Source: Pseudomonas sediminis
GTDB taxonomy: Bacteria; Pseudomonadota; Gammaproteobacteria; Pseudomonadales; Pseudomonadaceae
DNA: 64,000 nucleotides
Reading direction: 5' to 3'
Assembly: GCF_039555755.1 (NCBI RefSeq)
Contig: NZ_CP154631.1
Location: 1,240,001 to 1,304,000, forward strand
Part shown: positions 28,396-37,891 of the stretch, in pieces
Layout of the letters: each line of letters opens with the position of its first letter
Position numbering within the stretch: the stretch's first letter is position 1
The notes under the pieces: generated by a model
Database searches by the model: none
Seen by the model: only the letters and a program-made list of their open reading frames with translations
Told to the model about the DNA's origin: nothing
Position numbers and translations under genes: made by a program

Positions 28396-28422
28396 AAACC
28401 GCCCTCCGGGGCGGTTTTTTAT
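28396..28422 (+). terminator. Terminator of glcB
   Basis: AACCGCC (28397-28403) pairs with GGCGGTT (28410-28416), followed by TTTT on the plus strand. Typical intrinsic terminator 20 bp after the stop. Confidence 0.95.
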
Positions 28423-28463
28423 TGAGCAGTCGCGACTGAAGCCCTCCCACGGGCGCTAATGTT

Positions 28464-28486
28464 GTGGGAGGGGCTTTAGCCGCGAC
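28464..28486. repeat. REP-type palindrome between glcB and the LtaS-like gene
   Basis: This is the GTGGGAGGGGCTTTAGCCGCGAC element. An inverted partial copy (CCTCCCAC) lies 20 bp to its left, giving a paired REP arrangement. Confidence 0.75.
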
Positions 28487-28492
28487 AGGCAG

Positions 28493-30559
28493 TCAGGGCT
28501 TGTTCTGCGCTGTTTTGTCCGCCGTCACGCCAGTGGTATTGCTCAGCAGGCTGGCGGTGGCGGTCTGCACGAAGGCCGACAGCTTGCGCTCAAGATCGCT
28601 GCGCCGCTGCGCGTCGTCGATCACTTCGCCGCGCGCATCATGGCCAAGCTGGTAGCGATACAGGCGCGCATCACGATCACGCGGTTTGACCAAGATGCTG
28701 TCACCGGTCACCAAACCCACGGTCTGGTCGCTCCCGGACGGTTTGATCACCGCCACACCGGCATCACCCTCAGGCAGCGCCAGCAGATCGCGGCCCCAGC
28801 ATTGCTGCTGCACTGGCTGACCGAGGCGGCCCATGATGGTCGGCACCACGTCGATCTGGCTGCCAACGGTGTCGCGGCTGCTGCCGAAGGTGTCCTGCAC
28901 GCCAGGGCCGATCAGCAGCAGCGGAATGCTGAAGCGCGACAGATCCATCTCGGTAATCTGCTCGTCGTTGCCGAAACCATGGTCACCCAGGATCACGAAC
29001 AGGGTGTCCTTGAAATAGGGCTCCTGGCGCGCCTTGGCGAAGAACTGGCCGAGCGCCCAGTCGGCGTAGCGCATGGCAGTCAGGTGTTCGTCCAGTGAAC
29101 CGTGGCCGGTGACGCGCTCGACCGGCAGGTCTTCCGGCAGCGCGTAAGGCGTGTGGTTGGACAGCGTCTGCAGCAGTGCATAGAACGGCTTGCCCTGGCT
29201 GCCGAGCTTGGTCAGTTCGTCGGCACCGCGGCTGAACATGTCCTGGTCGGACACGCCCCAGGTCGGATCGATGAACACCGGGTCGACGAAATCGTCGCGA
29301 CCGACGAAGTTGCGCATGCCCTGGTTAGCGAAGAAGCCGGACTGGTTATCCCAGGCGAAGCTGCCGTTGTAGACATAAACGTCGTCATAGCCACGAGCAC
29401 TGAGCAACTGCGGCAGGCCTGAGAACTGATGGCCGCCTTCAGGCATGCGCATCAGGTATTCGAACGCCGGCAAGTTGGGGAAGCAGGCCATGGTGGCGAA
29501 CATGCCCTGATGGGTATGGGTGCCGTTGGAGAATACGCGCTGGAACAGCAGCCCTTCCTTGGCCAGGGCATCGAAGTTGGGGGTAATGCCGTCCTGGTTG
29601 CCCATGGCGCCGATGTAGCGGCCGGCCATGCTCTCCATGAGAATCACCACCACGTTGCGCACCTGCGGCAGTTGGCCTTCGGCCGGCGGCGTGTAAACGC
29701 GGCGCACGGCGGCCTGGTCAGGGTCGATCAGCTCATCGCGCGGGGTCAATAGCAGGTCGCGGGTGATCTGCTGTGCTTCGTCAGCCGGCAGGGTGGCCTT
29801 CCAGCTGTTGTCGCGGTGATCGGAGAAGAAGTTCTCGGCGGCGTCGACCAGAGTCAGGGTGCCATTAAGGCCCAGGTGATTGGCGAACATCGAATCGGTG
29901 GTATAGGCGTCGCCCCAACGCAGCGGCGGGCCGGAGCGCAGGGTGCCACGGGCAGCAACCACGCAGACCAGCAGGAACAATACGAACACGGCGGTGCGGG
30001 CCGGCCAGCGCGGCGGCGCAGCATGCCCGCGCGCACGCGTTGCGCGCTCGATACGGCGGAACAGCCAGGCCAGCAGCAGCGTCGCCAGGGCCCAGGCCAG
30101 CAGCAGGCGCAGCACCGGGAAACCGTTCCAGATCATGCTGGTAACGGTGCCCAGGTCTTCCTGCATGTACTGGAACACCAGGCTGTTCAGGCGCTGGTGA
30201 AATTCGCGGTAGAAGTTCAGCTCGACCACGGCGAAGAACAGGCACAGGCTGGTGGCGAACGTCAGCCAGGCCACATGCAGCCGCCGGGCACGCATCGCCG
30301 TGACGCTGAGCAGCGAGAGGCTCAACGGCACGCACAGGTAGACGATCAGGCGCAGATCGAAGCGCGCGCCATTGATAAAGGCTTCGACGAAGGTGCTGGC
30401 CGGCGTATCGGCGATCAGCGCGTGGTTGTAGGCCAGAAGCCCCAGGCGAGCGAGGGCGAAGAGCAGCAGCATGCACAGCGCGCTGCCGAGGATGAACGCC
30501 AGGTGACTACCAACACTGACCTGCGCCGCCTTGTGGGCAGCTGGTACGGATGACTGCAT
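28493..30559 (-). CDS. LTA synthase/MdoB-family membrane phosphotransferase
   Basis: A 688-residue alkaline-phosphatase-superfamily enzyme. Five hydrophobic segments occupy residues ~15-200. The periplasmic sulfatase-like domain follows, with the metal-binding glutamate at 309 (VVVILMESMAG), candidate nucleophile threonine at 347 (FSNGTHTHQGMF) and the late metal site VILGDHGFGND. Family members move phosphoglycerol or phosphoethanolamine between lipids and periplasmic glycans or wall polymers. The acceptor here is unknown; opg glucan decoration is a guess. The start is the ATG at 30559, with AAGG upstream. Confidence 0.85.
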   Translation of the reverse strand: MQSSVPAAHKAAQVSVGSHLAFILGSALCMLLLFALARLGLLAYNHALIADTPASTFVEAFINGARFDLRLIVYLCVPLSLSLLSVTAMRARRLHVAWLTFATSLCLFFAVVELNFYREFHQRLNSLVFQYMQEDLGTVTSMIWNGFPVLRLLLAWALATLLLAWLFRRIERATRARGHAAPPRWPARTAVFVLFLLVCVVAARGTLRSGPPLRWGDAYTTDSMFANHLGLNGTLTLVDAAENFFSDHRDNSWKATLPADEAQQITRDLLLTPRDELIDPDQAAVRRVYTPPAEGQLPQVRNVVVILMESMAGRYIGAMGNQDGITPNFDALAKEGLLFQRVFSNGTHTHQGMFATMACFPNLPAFEYLMRMPEGGHQFSGLPQLLSARGYDDVYVYNGSFAWDNQSGFFANQGMRNFVGRDDFVDPVFIDPTWGVSDQDMFSRGADELTKLGSQGKPFYALLQTLSNHTPYALPEDLPVERVTGHGSLDEHLTAMRYADWALGQFFAKARQEPYFKDTLFVILGDHGFGNDEQITEMDLSRFSIPLLLIGPGVQDTFGSSRDTVGSQIDVVPTIMGRLGQPVQQQCWGRDLLALPEGDAGVAVIKPSGSDQTVGLVTGDSILVKPRDRDARLYRYQLGHDARGEVIDDAQRRSDLERKLSAFVQTATASLLSNTTGVTADKTAQNKP

Positions 30560-30724
30560 GGATATGCCTTGCTCTTTACGGAATACGTGGGCGGGAGCAG
30601 TCTGCCTGGGCACCAGTCAAAATTTCGTCAAAACGGCGCTGCCTGCACCCTACTTAGGTGCAATGGGCAACCCGGCGGGCCAGAGCCACACTGACAACAT
30701 CCCGAAACTGCGAGGCGCAAGCCC

Positions 30725-32656
30725 ATGAGCAAGGCCGACGCAATGGCCGATGCGGGCAAGACTGCGGTGCTTCAGAACATCCACGGCACCATGGAGTTCC
30801 TGCACAAGTTCCCGCCTTTTAACCAGATGGACACCGCTCACCTGGCGTATCTGGTCGAGCACTGCCAGCTGCGCTTCTATGCCGAAGGTGACTCGATCAT
30901 CAAACCCAGCGATGGCCCGGTCGAGCACTTCTACATCGTCAAACAGGGCCGCGTGCACGGTGAGCGCCCACACAGCGCCCGGCGTGGTACGGAAACCACC
31001 TTCGAGATCACCGCCGGCGAGTGCTTCCCCCTGGCGGCGCTGATCGGCGAACGCGCCACGCGTACCGAGCACCTGGCCGCCGAGGACACCTTCTGCCTGC
31101 TGTTGGCCAAGCACGCCTTCATCAAGCTGTTCGCCGTTTCCAACCCGCTGCGCGACTTCGCCCTGCGCGGGGTCAGCAGCCTGCTCGATCAGGTCAACCA
31201 GCAGGTACAGCTGCGCGCGGTGGAAACCCTCGGCGCGCAATACTCGCTGGACACCCGCCTGGGTGAACTGGCCATGCGCCAACCCATCGGCTGCGCCCCC
31301 GCCACGCCGCTGCGCGAGGCGGTGCGGCTGATGCACGAACAGCATGTCGGCAGCATCGTCATCGTCGATCCGGCCGAGCGGCCGCTGGGCATCTTCACCC
31401 TGCGCGACCTGCGCCGGGTAGTCGCCGATGGCGTCGACCTGGCCCAGCCCATCGACAATCTGATGACACCCAATCCATTTCATCTGGCGCCGGATGCCAG
31501 CGCCTTCGATGCCGCCATCGCCATGACCGAGCGGCACATCGCCCACGTCTGCCTGGTGGAGCACGAGAAACTCTGCGGGGTGATTTCCGAGCGCGATCTG
31601 TTCAGCCTCCAGCGCGTCGACCTGGTGCATCTGGCACGCACCATCCGCCATGCCGGCAAGGTCGAAACCCTGGCCGGGCTGCGCAGCGACATCCGCTTGC
31701 TGGTCGACCGCATGCTCGCCCACGGCGCCAGTTCGACGCAGATCACCCATATCGTCACCCTGCTCAACGACCACACCGTATGCCGGGTGATCGAGCTGAC
31801 CCTCGAGGAAATGGGCGATCCGGGCATCCCCTTCACCTGGCTGTGCTTCGGCAGCGAAGGCCGCCGCGAACAGACCCTGCACACCGACCAGGACAACGGC
31901 ATCCTCTTCGAGGCGGAAAACGCCAGCGAGGCTGCGGCGATTCGCGAACGCCTGCTGCCGATCGCCCGCGAGATCAACCAGCGCCTGGCGCAGTGTGGCT
32001 TTACCCTGTGCAAGGGCAACATCATGGCCGGCAATCCCGAGCTATGCCTGTCACGCCAGGAATGGTCACGGCGCTTTGCTGGCTTCGTTCTCGAAGCCAC
32101 GCCGGAGAATCTGCTGGGCTCGTCGATCTACTTCGACCTGCGCACTATCTGGGGGCCGGACGAAGGCTGCGAACAACTGCGCGAAGAATTGCTCCGCCGC
32201 GTCGCCAGCAACAGCCTGTTCCAGAAGATGCTGGCCGAGAATGCCCTGCGCCACCGCCCGCCGGTTGGACGTTTCCGCGACTTCGTGGTGGCCCGTTCGG
32301 GCGCCGACAAGGACACCCTCGACCTCAAGGTGCAGGGCCTCACGCCCTTCGTCGACGGCGCCCGTTTGCTCGCGCTGGCCAACGGCATCAGTGCGGTCGG
32401 TACCCTGGAGCGCCTGCGCGCGCTGATCAGTAAGGGCGTGATCGAGGCCCTGGACGGCGCCGCCTACGAAGAGGCCTACCACTTCATTCAGCAGACGCGC
32501 ATGCAGCAACATCAGTTGCAGGCACGCGACGAGCTACCCTACTCCAACCGCGTCGACCCCGACCACCTCAACCACCTGGACCGGCGTATTCTGCGCGAGT
32601 CGTTCCGCCAGGCGCAGCGCCTGCAGAGCAGCCTGGCCATGAGGTATCAGTTATGA
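30725..32656 (+). CDS. Cyclic-nucleotide/CBS-domain putative nucleotidyltransferase (DUF294)
   Basis: A 643-residue signalling protein. A cNMP-binding fold occupies ~20-145. A CBS pair follows (~180-300; VGSIVIVDPAERPLGIFTLRDLRR and HVCLVEHEKLCGVISERDL). Next is a DUF294 nucleotidyltransferase-like domain with FGSEGRREQTLHTDQDNG (GS and DxD metal pattern) and a C-terminal DUF294_C domain. It resembles GlnD-type transferases, but the target is unknown. Its stop overlaps the exonuclease start (ATGA). The same pair lies near this symporter type in P. aeruginosa (PA3232-PA3235), suggesting control of acetate uptake. Confidence 0.88.
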   Translation: MSKADAMADAGKTAVLQNIHGTMEFLHKFPPFNQMDTAHLAYLVEHCQLRFYAEGDSIIKPSDGPVEHFYIVKQGRVHGERPHSARRGTETTFEITAGECFPLAALIGERATRTEHLAAEDTFCLLLAKHAFIKLFAVSNPLRDFALRGVSSLLDQVNQQVQLRAVETLGAQYSLDTRLGELAMRQPIGCAPATPLREAVRLMHEQHVGSIVIVDPAERPLGIFTLRDLRRVVADGVDLAQPIDNLMTPNPFHLAPDASAFDAAIAMTERHIAHVCLVEHEKLCGVISERDLFSLQRVDLVHLARTIRHAGKVETLAGLRSDIRLLVDRMLAHGASSTQITHIVTLLNDHTVCRVIELTLEEMGDPGIPFTWLCFGSEGRREQTLHTDQDNGILFEAENASEAAAIRERLLPIAREINQRLAQCGFTLCKGNIMAGNPELCLSRQEWSRRFAGFVLEATPENLLGSSIYFDLRTIWGPDEGCEQLREELLRRVASNSLFQKMLAENALRHRPPVGRFRDFVVARSGADKDTLDLKVQGLTPFVDGARLLALANGISAVGTLERLRALISKGVIEALDGAAYEEAYHFIQQTRMQQHQLQARDELPYSNRVDPDHLNHLDRRILRESFRQAQRLQSSLAMRYQL

Positions 32657-33354
32657 GCAAGTTCACCTGGTTCACCGGCCGCGGTCCGGCCCTGACCCAG
32701 CAGCAGTTGCAACGCCGCGACGCCTTGAGCGCCCCGGCAGCGTTCGACGACCGTCCGCTGCACCAGCAGCGCTTCGTCGTGCTCGACCTGGAAACCACCG
32801 GCCTGAACATGCGCCGTGATCAGGTGCTGGCCATCGGCGCGGTGGTGATCGACAACGGCGCCATCGACTTCGCCGAACAGTTCGAATGCACCCTGCACCG
32901 CGCCGATCACCAAGCCAGCGCCAGCACCCTGATTCACGGCATCGCCCCCAGCGAAGTGGCCCGTGGCGTCGAGCCGAGCGAGGCGCTGCTGGATTTCATG
33001 GAGTTCGTCGGCAGCAGCCCGCTGCTGGCCTTCCATGCCGAATTCGACCAACGCATGCTGGCGCGCGCACTGCGCCAGAGCCTGGGCTATCGCCTGCAAC
33101 ACCATTTCTTCGATGTCGCCGAAATCGCCCCGCTGCTGTGCCCGCAAGCGCGCATTCGTCAGGGCGGGCTCGACGACTGGGTCGCCGAATTCGGCCTGCA
33201 GGTGCACCAGCGCCACAACGCCAGTGCCGATGCGCTGGTCACCGCCGAACTGGCGCTGATGCTGTTCAGCAAAGCGCGCCGCCAGGGCATCGACAGCCTC
33301 TGCGAGCTGGAGCGTCAGTTGGCCAGCCGGCGGCGGCGGCAGCAGGCCATGTAG
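32653..33354 (+). CDS. DnaQ-like 3'-5' exonuclease
   Basis: A 233-residue DEDD exonuclease. Exo I is VLDLETTGLNMRRDQVL, Exo II FHAEFDQRML and Exo III RHNASADALVTAELA, whose H-x-x-x-x-D marks DEDDh enzymes like the Pol III epsilon subunit. It is shorter than DnaQ and lacks the polymerase-binding tail, so it is a stand-alone nuclease. Translationally coupled to the DUF294 gene through an ATGA overlap; the reason for this pairing is unknown. Confidence 0.88.
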   Translation: MSKFTWFTGRGPALTQQQLQRRDALSAPAAFDDRPLHQQRFVVLDLETTGLNMRRDQVLAIGAVVIDNGAIDFAEQFECTLHRADHQASASTLIHGIAPSEVARGVEPSEALLDFMEFVGSSPLLAFHAEFDQRMLARALRQSLGYRLQHHFFDVAEIAPLLCPQARIRQGGLDDWVAEFGLQVHQRHNASADALVTAELALMLFSKARRQGIDSLCELERQLASRRRRQQAM

Positions 33355-33402
33355 CAACGCCCAGCGCATCGCCCGCAAGCGGGCGCCTACAGATAGCCTT
33401 TA

Positions 33403-33421
33403 TCGCGGCTAAAGCCGCTCC
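33403..33421. repeat. REP-type palindrome
   Basis: TCGCGGCTAAAGCCGCTCC, an inverted relative of the 28464-28486 element. It lies in the convergent gap between the exonuclease and trhP genes. Confidence 0.7.
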
Positions 33422-33478
33422 CTGGGTTCGTAGTCGCCGCGGGCTGCGCATAGTTCGTTTTATCCACCGGCCGAGAGC

Positions 33479-34786
33479 CTACAGATTGCGCATCAGCAGC
33501 CCGTATTCCAGTTGCACATCTGCCGGCAGCGGCAGATAAAGCACGTGACCGTCGCCCGGAGCCACCTGCTGCGCCTGGCCCTGGGCGTTCTGCAGGTGTT
33601 CCAACGTGAAGTGCAGATTGCCCTGCGGCGTCATCAGCTCCAGGCCGTCACCCACGGCGAAGCGGTTCTTCACCCGCACCTCGACCAGCTCGCCACGGCG
33701 CTCACCGGTGAGTTCGCCAACGAACTGCTGGCGCTCCGCGACCGAGCTGCCGCGCTCGTAATTCTGGTATTCGTCGTGCACATGACGACGCAGAAAGCCT
33801 TCGGTGTAACCGCGATGCGCCAATGACTCCAGGCTGCCCAGCAGGCTCGGGTCGAAGGGTTTGCCGGCCAGCGCATCGTCGATGGCTCGGCGGTAGACCT
33901 GCGCCGTGCGCGCCACGTAGAAATGGCTCTTGGTGCGCCCCTCGATCTTCAGCGAATGCACGCCCATGCGCAGCAGACGCTCGACGTGCTGCACCGCGCG
34001 CAGGTCCTTGGAGTTCATGATGTAGGTGCCGTGCTCGTCTTCGAAAGCGGCCATTTCTTCACCTGGACGGCCGGACTCTTCGAGCACGAAAGCCTGGGTG
34101 CTCGGTGCGCCTTGCCCTAATGTCGGCTCGACCACACGGACGATTTCGCCCAGTTCGTTCTCGCTTGCCGGCGTGGCCTGGTATTGCCAGCGACAGGCGT
34201 TGGTACAGGTGCCCTGGTTGGGATCGCGGCGATTGATGTAGCCCGACAACAGGCAACGCCCGGAATAGGCCATGCACAGCGCGCCATGGACGAACACCTC
34301 CAGCTCCATGCCCGGCACCTGGCTGCGGATTTCCTCAATTTCTTCCAGCGCCAGCTCACGCGAGAGGATCACCCGCGTCAGCCCCTGCTGACGCCAGAAC
34401 TCGACACTGGCCCAGTTCACCGCATTGGCCTGCACCGAGAGGTGAATCGGCATCTGCGGATAATGCTGACGCACCAGCATGATCAGGCCCGGGTCGGACA
34501 TGATCAGCGCATCCGGCGCCATCTCGATCACCGGCGCCAGATCCTTGAGAAAGGTCTTCAGCTTGGCATTGTGCGGGGCGATGTTGACCACCACGTAGAA
34601 CTGCTTGCCCTGAGCATGTGCCTCGGCGATGCCCAGGGCTAGGCTGGCGTGGTCGAACTCGTTGTTGCGCACGCGCAGGCTGTAACGCGGCTGCCCGGCA
34701 TACACCGCATCGGCGCCGTAGGCGAAGGCATAACGCATGTTCTTCAGGGTGCCGGCTGGCGACAACAGCTCAGGGAAACGGGGCAT
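33479..34786 (-). CDS. trhP: tRNA 5-hydroxyuridine modification protein TrhP (YegQ, peptidase U32 family)
   Basis: A 435-residue U32-family protein. Its signature is ELEVFVHGALCMAYSGRCLLS, followed by the cysteines of TCTNACRWQY. Although first called a collagenase-like peptidase, E. coli YegQ/TrhP is needed for prephenate-dependent 5-hydroxyuridine formation in tRNA wobble positions. The N terminus (ELLSPAGTLKNMRYAFAYGADAVYAG) is complete. No partner gene is adjacent. Confidence 0.88.
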   Translation of the reverse strand: MPRFPELLSPAGTLKNMRYAFAYGADAVYAGQPRYSLRVRNNEFDHASLALGIAEAHAQGKQFYVVVNIAPHNAKLKTFLKDLAPVIEMAPDALIMSDPGLIMLVRQHYPQMPIHLSVQANAVNWASVEFWRQQGLTRVILSRELALEEIEEIRSQVPGMELEVFVHGALCMAYSGRCLLSGYINRRDPNQGTCTNACRWQYQATPASENELGEIVRVVEPTLGQGAPSTQAFVLEESGRPGEEMAAFEDEHGTYIMNSKDLRAVQHVERLLRMGVHSLKIEGRTKSHFYVARTAQVYRRAIDDALAGKPFDPSLLGSLESLAHRGYTEGFLRRHVHDEYQNYERGSSVAERQQFVGELTGERRGELVEVRVKNRFAVGDGLELMTPQGNLHFTLEHLQNAQGQAQQVAPGDGHVLYLPLPADVQLEYGLLMRNL

Positions 34787-34904
34787 GGCCGCACGCTCGA
34801 AAATCAGGGGCTGGCGATTCTATGCAGGTGGCAGGCGTGGATATTGATCTGGGTCTATCGGGGGCGGAAAAGCACCTGGTGGGTTAAATGGATCAGGCGG
34901 TCGC

Positions 34905-34927
34905 GTAGGGTACGCCGTGCGCACCAC
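34905..34927. repeat. Intergenic repeat, copy of the element in bioC
   Basis: Begins GTAGGGTACGCCGTGCGCACC and matches 17210-17232 at 21 of 23 bases. It contains the palindrome GTGCGCAC. Confidence 0.7.
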
Positions 34928-34950
34928 TGCCGCGACGCAAACATGGAAGG

Positions 34951-35457
34951 CTAGCGACACACCTGGCGATACAGCGCGTCGTCCTGGTCGATACGCTTGA
35001 GTTGCGCCAGCAGGGGCTGCTGTTTCTCATCCAGCGGCAACAGCTCGGCCGTCGTGCAATTGAGCAGATGGGCGCGGTGCGATACGTGATCGATATGCTG
35101 CTTCTCGAACCGATAGAGCATGAACTCGGCCACTTGCGCATCCGCCAGCTGCTTGTGCACGACGCTCTTGCTGTCGAGCACGGTAAAGGCAGTGACCATC
35201 GGCACGAAGTAACTCCACGGACGCCAGAACACATGCCCCGCCTCGGTCGCCACCACCACTGATTCTGCAGGCTGGCGCGCCTGCTGATGCTCGAACCAGG
35301 AATACTCGTAGAACACCTGATAACCCAGCATCCCCAGGCCACCGAACAGCGGCACGATCCACTTTGGCAGCTTGTTGCGCGTCAGTTTGCGCAGCAGCAG
35401 AGCGATACCGGCAGTACCGAGCCCCGCCACCACGATGGCAAGCAATGTCCACAACAT
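34951..35457 (-). CDS. Membrane protein of unknown function
   Basis: A 168-residue protein. An N-terminal transmembrane segment (LWTLLAIVVAGLGTAGIALLL) is followed by a second (WIVPLFGGLGMLGYQVFYEY) and a soluble C-terminal domain of ~115 residues containing two cysteines. The start is the ATG at 35457, just past the symporter terminator; longer frames run into the terminator hairpin. I do not recognise the family. It follows the symporter genes but appears separately transcribed or a read-through product. Confidence 0.7.
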   Translation of the reverse strand: MLWTLLAIVVAGLGTAGIALLLRKLTRNKLPKWIVPLFGGLGMLGYQVFYEYSWFEHQQARQPAESVVVATEAGHVFWRPWSYFVPMVTAFTVLDSKSVVHKQLADAQVAEFMLYRFEKQHIDHVSHRAHLLNCTTAELLPLDEKQQPLLAQLKRIDQDDALYRQVCR

Positions 35458-35470
35458 AGAAATGTTCCCG

Positions 35471-35502
35471 AAAAAAGACGGGCCTCCAATGGAGGCCCGT
35501 CT
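35471..35502 (-). terminator. Terminator of the symporter operon
   Basis: A 12-bp perfect stem (35476-35487 with 35491-35502) with a three-base loop. On the minus strand it is followed by a TTTTTT tract. Confidence 0.95.
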
Positions 35503-35548
35503 GTCAGAGCCTGGACCATCAAGCGATGGCGTCAGGCCAGGATTATGC

Positions 35549-37318
35549 TTAGTGGTCCAGAGCGGCACCAGCACCTTTTGGAGTACGTACGCTTTCCACC
35601 AGGTCCTGGATTTCCTGCGGCGGTGCAGCAGTGACCTGCGATACGGCGTAGGCCACGGCGAAGTTGATCAGCGCACCGACGGTACCGAACGAAGCCGGCG
35701 AGATACCCATGAACCACTGGTCCGGGGTGTTCGGCAGCATGTTGGTACCCGGAATGAAGAACCAGCCCAGGTAGGTGAAGATGTACAGCAGGGTGATCAC
35801 CAGGCCGGCGATCATGCCGCAGATCGCACCCTTGTCGTTCATGCGCTTGGAGAAGATCCCCATCATCAGCACCGGGAACAGCGTTGCAGCGGCAATACCG
35901 AAGGCCAACGCCACCACCTGCGCAGCGAACCCTGGTGGATTGAGGCCCAGATAGGTCGCCAGCAGAATCGCTGCCGCCATCGATAGCCGCGCTGCGAGCA
36001 TCTCGTTCTTCTCGCTGATCTTCGGATTTATCAGCGTCTTGATCAGGTCATGACTGATCGCCGAAGAAATCGCCAGCAACAAACCAGCCGCCGTCGACAG
36101 TGCCGCCGCGATGGCGCCCGCTGCGATCAGACCGACCACCCAACCCGGCAGGTTGGCGATCTCGGGGTTGGCCAGTACCAGGATGTCGTTATTCACGGTC
36201 AATTCGTTACCGTTCCAGCCACGTTCCTGCGCGGTCGCAGTGAAGGCCGGGGCGGCATCGTTGTACATCTGGATGCGACCGTCACCGTTCTTGTCTTCCC
36301 AGGCGATCAGGCCAGTCTGTTCCCAGGTCTTGACCCACTCAGGACGCTCTTCATAGGACAGAGCCGGTGCCGAAGCGCCTTCCGGATAAATGGTGGTGAT
36401 CAGGTTCAGACGTGCCATGGAAGCAACAGCCGGCGCGGTGAGGTACAGCAGGGCGATGAAGATCAGCGTCCAACCTGCGGACCAGCGCGCATCGGCCACT
36501 TTCGGCACGGTGAAGAAGCGGATGATCACGTGCGGCAGACCGGCGGTACCGATCATCAGCGACATGGTGAACAGCACCATGTTCAGCTTGTTGTCGACAT
36601 CGGCGGTGTAGGCGGCGAAGCCCAGTTCACGCACGACTTCGTCGAGTTTCTGCAGCAGCGGCACGCCGGAATCGACATGGTCACCGAACAGGCCCAGCGG
36701 CGGAATCGGGTTACCGGTCAGCTGCAGGGAGATGAAGATGGCCGGAATGGTATAGGCCACGATCAGCACCACGTACTGCGCCACCTGGGTGTAGGTGATG
36801 CCCTTCATGCCGCCGAATACGGCGTAAGCGAAGACCACGGCCGCAGCGATCCAGATACCAGTGGAGTTGCTCACTTCGAGGAAGCGCGAGAAGGCAACAC
36901 CGGCACCAGCCATCTGACCGATCACGTAGGTGACGGAGATGATCACCAGGCAGATCACCGCAGTCAGGCGTGCGCCGCGACTGTAGAAGCGATCACCGAT
37001 GAAATCCGGCACGGTGAACTTGCCGAACTTGCGCAGGTAGGGCGCCAGCAGCATCGCCAGCAGCACGTAGCCGCCGGTCCACCCCATGAGGAAGGTGGAG
37101 TTGGCATAACCACCAGCGGCGATCAGGCCCGCCATGGAAATGAAGGATGCAGCGGACATCCAGTCAGCGGCGGTCGCCATGCCGTTGGTGACCGGATGCA
37201 CACCACCGCCAGCGACGTAGAACTCTTTGGTGGAGCCGGCACGCGCCCAGATGGCGATGCCGATGTAGAGCGCGAAGGACGCCCCTACGAACAACATGTT
37301 GATAACGAACTGGCTCAT
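35549..37318 (-). CDS. Sodium:solute (acetate-type) symporter, large subunit
   Basis: A 589-residue sodium:solute symporter of the ActP/VC_2705 subfamily with about 13 membrane segments. It is probably an acetate carrier, judging from its P. aeruginosa counterpart (PA3234); the substrate is inferred. A long polar loop (~310-375) contains DKNGDGRI at residues 342-349, an EF-hand-like calcium loop not seen in typical E. coli ActP. The start is the ATG at 37318 with GGAG nine bases upstream; the GTG at 37324 is too close to that site. It directly follows the small subunit gene. Confidence 0.9.
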   Translation of the reverse strand: MSQFVINMLFVGASFALYIGIAIWARAGSTKEFYVAGGGVHPVTNGMATAADWMSAASFISMAGLIAAGGYANSTFLMGWTGGYVLLAMLLAPYLRKFGKFTVPDFIGDRFYSRGARLTAVICLVIISVTYVIGQMAGAGVAFSRFLEVSNSTGIWIAAAVVFAYAVFGGMKGITYTQVAQYVVLIVAYTIPAIFISLQLTGNPIPPLGLFGDHVDSGVPLLQKLDEVVRELGFAAYTADVDNKLNMVLFTMSLMIGTAGLPHVIIRFFTVPKVADARWSAGWTLIFIALLYLTAPAVASMARLNLITTIYPEGASAPALSYEERPEWVKTWEQTGLIAWEDKNGDGRIQMYNDAAPAFTATAQERGWNGNELTVNNDILVLANPEIANLPGWVVGLIAAGAIAAALSTAAGLLLAISSAISHDLIKTLINPKISEKNEMLAARLSMAAAILLATYLGLNPPGFAAQVVALAFGIAAATLFPVLMMGIFSKRMNDKGAICGMIAGLVITLLYIFTYLGWFFIPGTNMLPNTPDQWFMGISPASFGTVGALINFAVAYAVSQVTAAPPQEIQDLVESVRTPKGAGAALDH

Positions 37319-37324
37319 GACCAC

Positions 37325-37585
37325 TTACTCCTCGACGCCAAATTCTTTATCAAGTTTGTTCAATCTCCACGCGTAGTGAAAAATGAGCCCGATAAAGAAG
37401 AGGATTGAGCCTTGCTGCGCAAACCAGAATCCGAGGTCGGAACCGCCAACGGAGATTCCCGCGACCATCGGGCGCAGGATCATGGCGAATCCGTAGGAAA
37501 CCAGCGCCCAGACGATCAGGCTCCAGGTGATGAGCCGCACATTGGCCTTCCAATAGGCCGCGGCATTGCTTTGTTCAGAAGTCAT
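37325..37585 (-). CDS. Symporter small subunit, DUF4212
   Basis: An 86-residue protein with two membrane helices. YWKANVRLITWSLIVWALVS, GFWFAQQGSILFF and YAWRLNKLDKEFGV are the DUF4212 signature. It is always found with the VC_2705-type sodium:solute symporter and is presumed to assist it. GGAGG precedes the ATG, and an AATAACAATAA tract lies immediately before that site, so translation of the pair is probably under Crc/Hfq control. Confidence 0.92.
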   Translation of the reverse strand: MTSEQSNAAAYWKANVRLITWSLIVWALVSYGFAMILRPMVAGISVGGSDLGFWFAQQGSILFFIGLIFHYAWRLNKLDKEFGVEE

Positions 37586-37597
37586 AGACGCCTCCGG

Positions 37598-37608
37598 TTA
37601 TTGTTATT
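37598..37608 (-). promoter_or_regulatory. Crc/Hfq (CA) motif before the symporter operon
   Basis: The minus strand reads AATAACAATAA, an extended AAYAAYAA motif, two bases before CGGAGG of the DUF4212 gene. The rest of the 306-bp gap (37586-37891) holds a REP element and the presumed promoter, but no gene. Confidence 0.75.
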
Positions 37609-37719
37609 CTGATGCAGCTTCAAACTAGCAGCAGGCCAGTACCGACCGACAGATAGACATTGGTATTAGCCGCATCGCAGAGCACACCTGGAGCGTCTGG
37701 GAATTGCCTGACGCAATAC

Positions 37720-37740
37720 TCCCGGACTGCACCGGGCTAC
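37720..37740. repeat. Intergenic repeat
   Basis: TCCCGGACTGC-ACCGGGCTAC, a shorter copy of the 23488-23510 element. Confidence 0.6.
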
Positions 37741-37891
37741 AAAATTTCCCTCCTCAAGCACGGCTTCTGCCGCACCTCAGCACATTCCTTTTGATCACCC
37801 TGCCTCGCCTGCAATCGAAGAAACAACCCAGCAATCCGCCGCGCCAGAAGGTACCCGGCACGCGCCTCCTCGCGCAGGCCGACATACCCGC

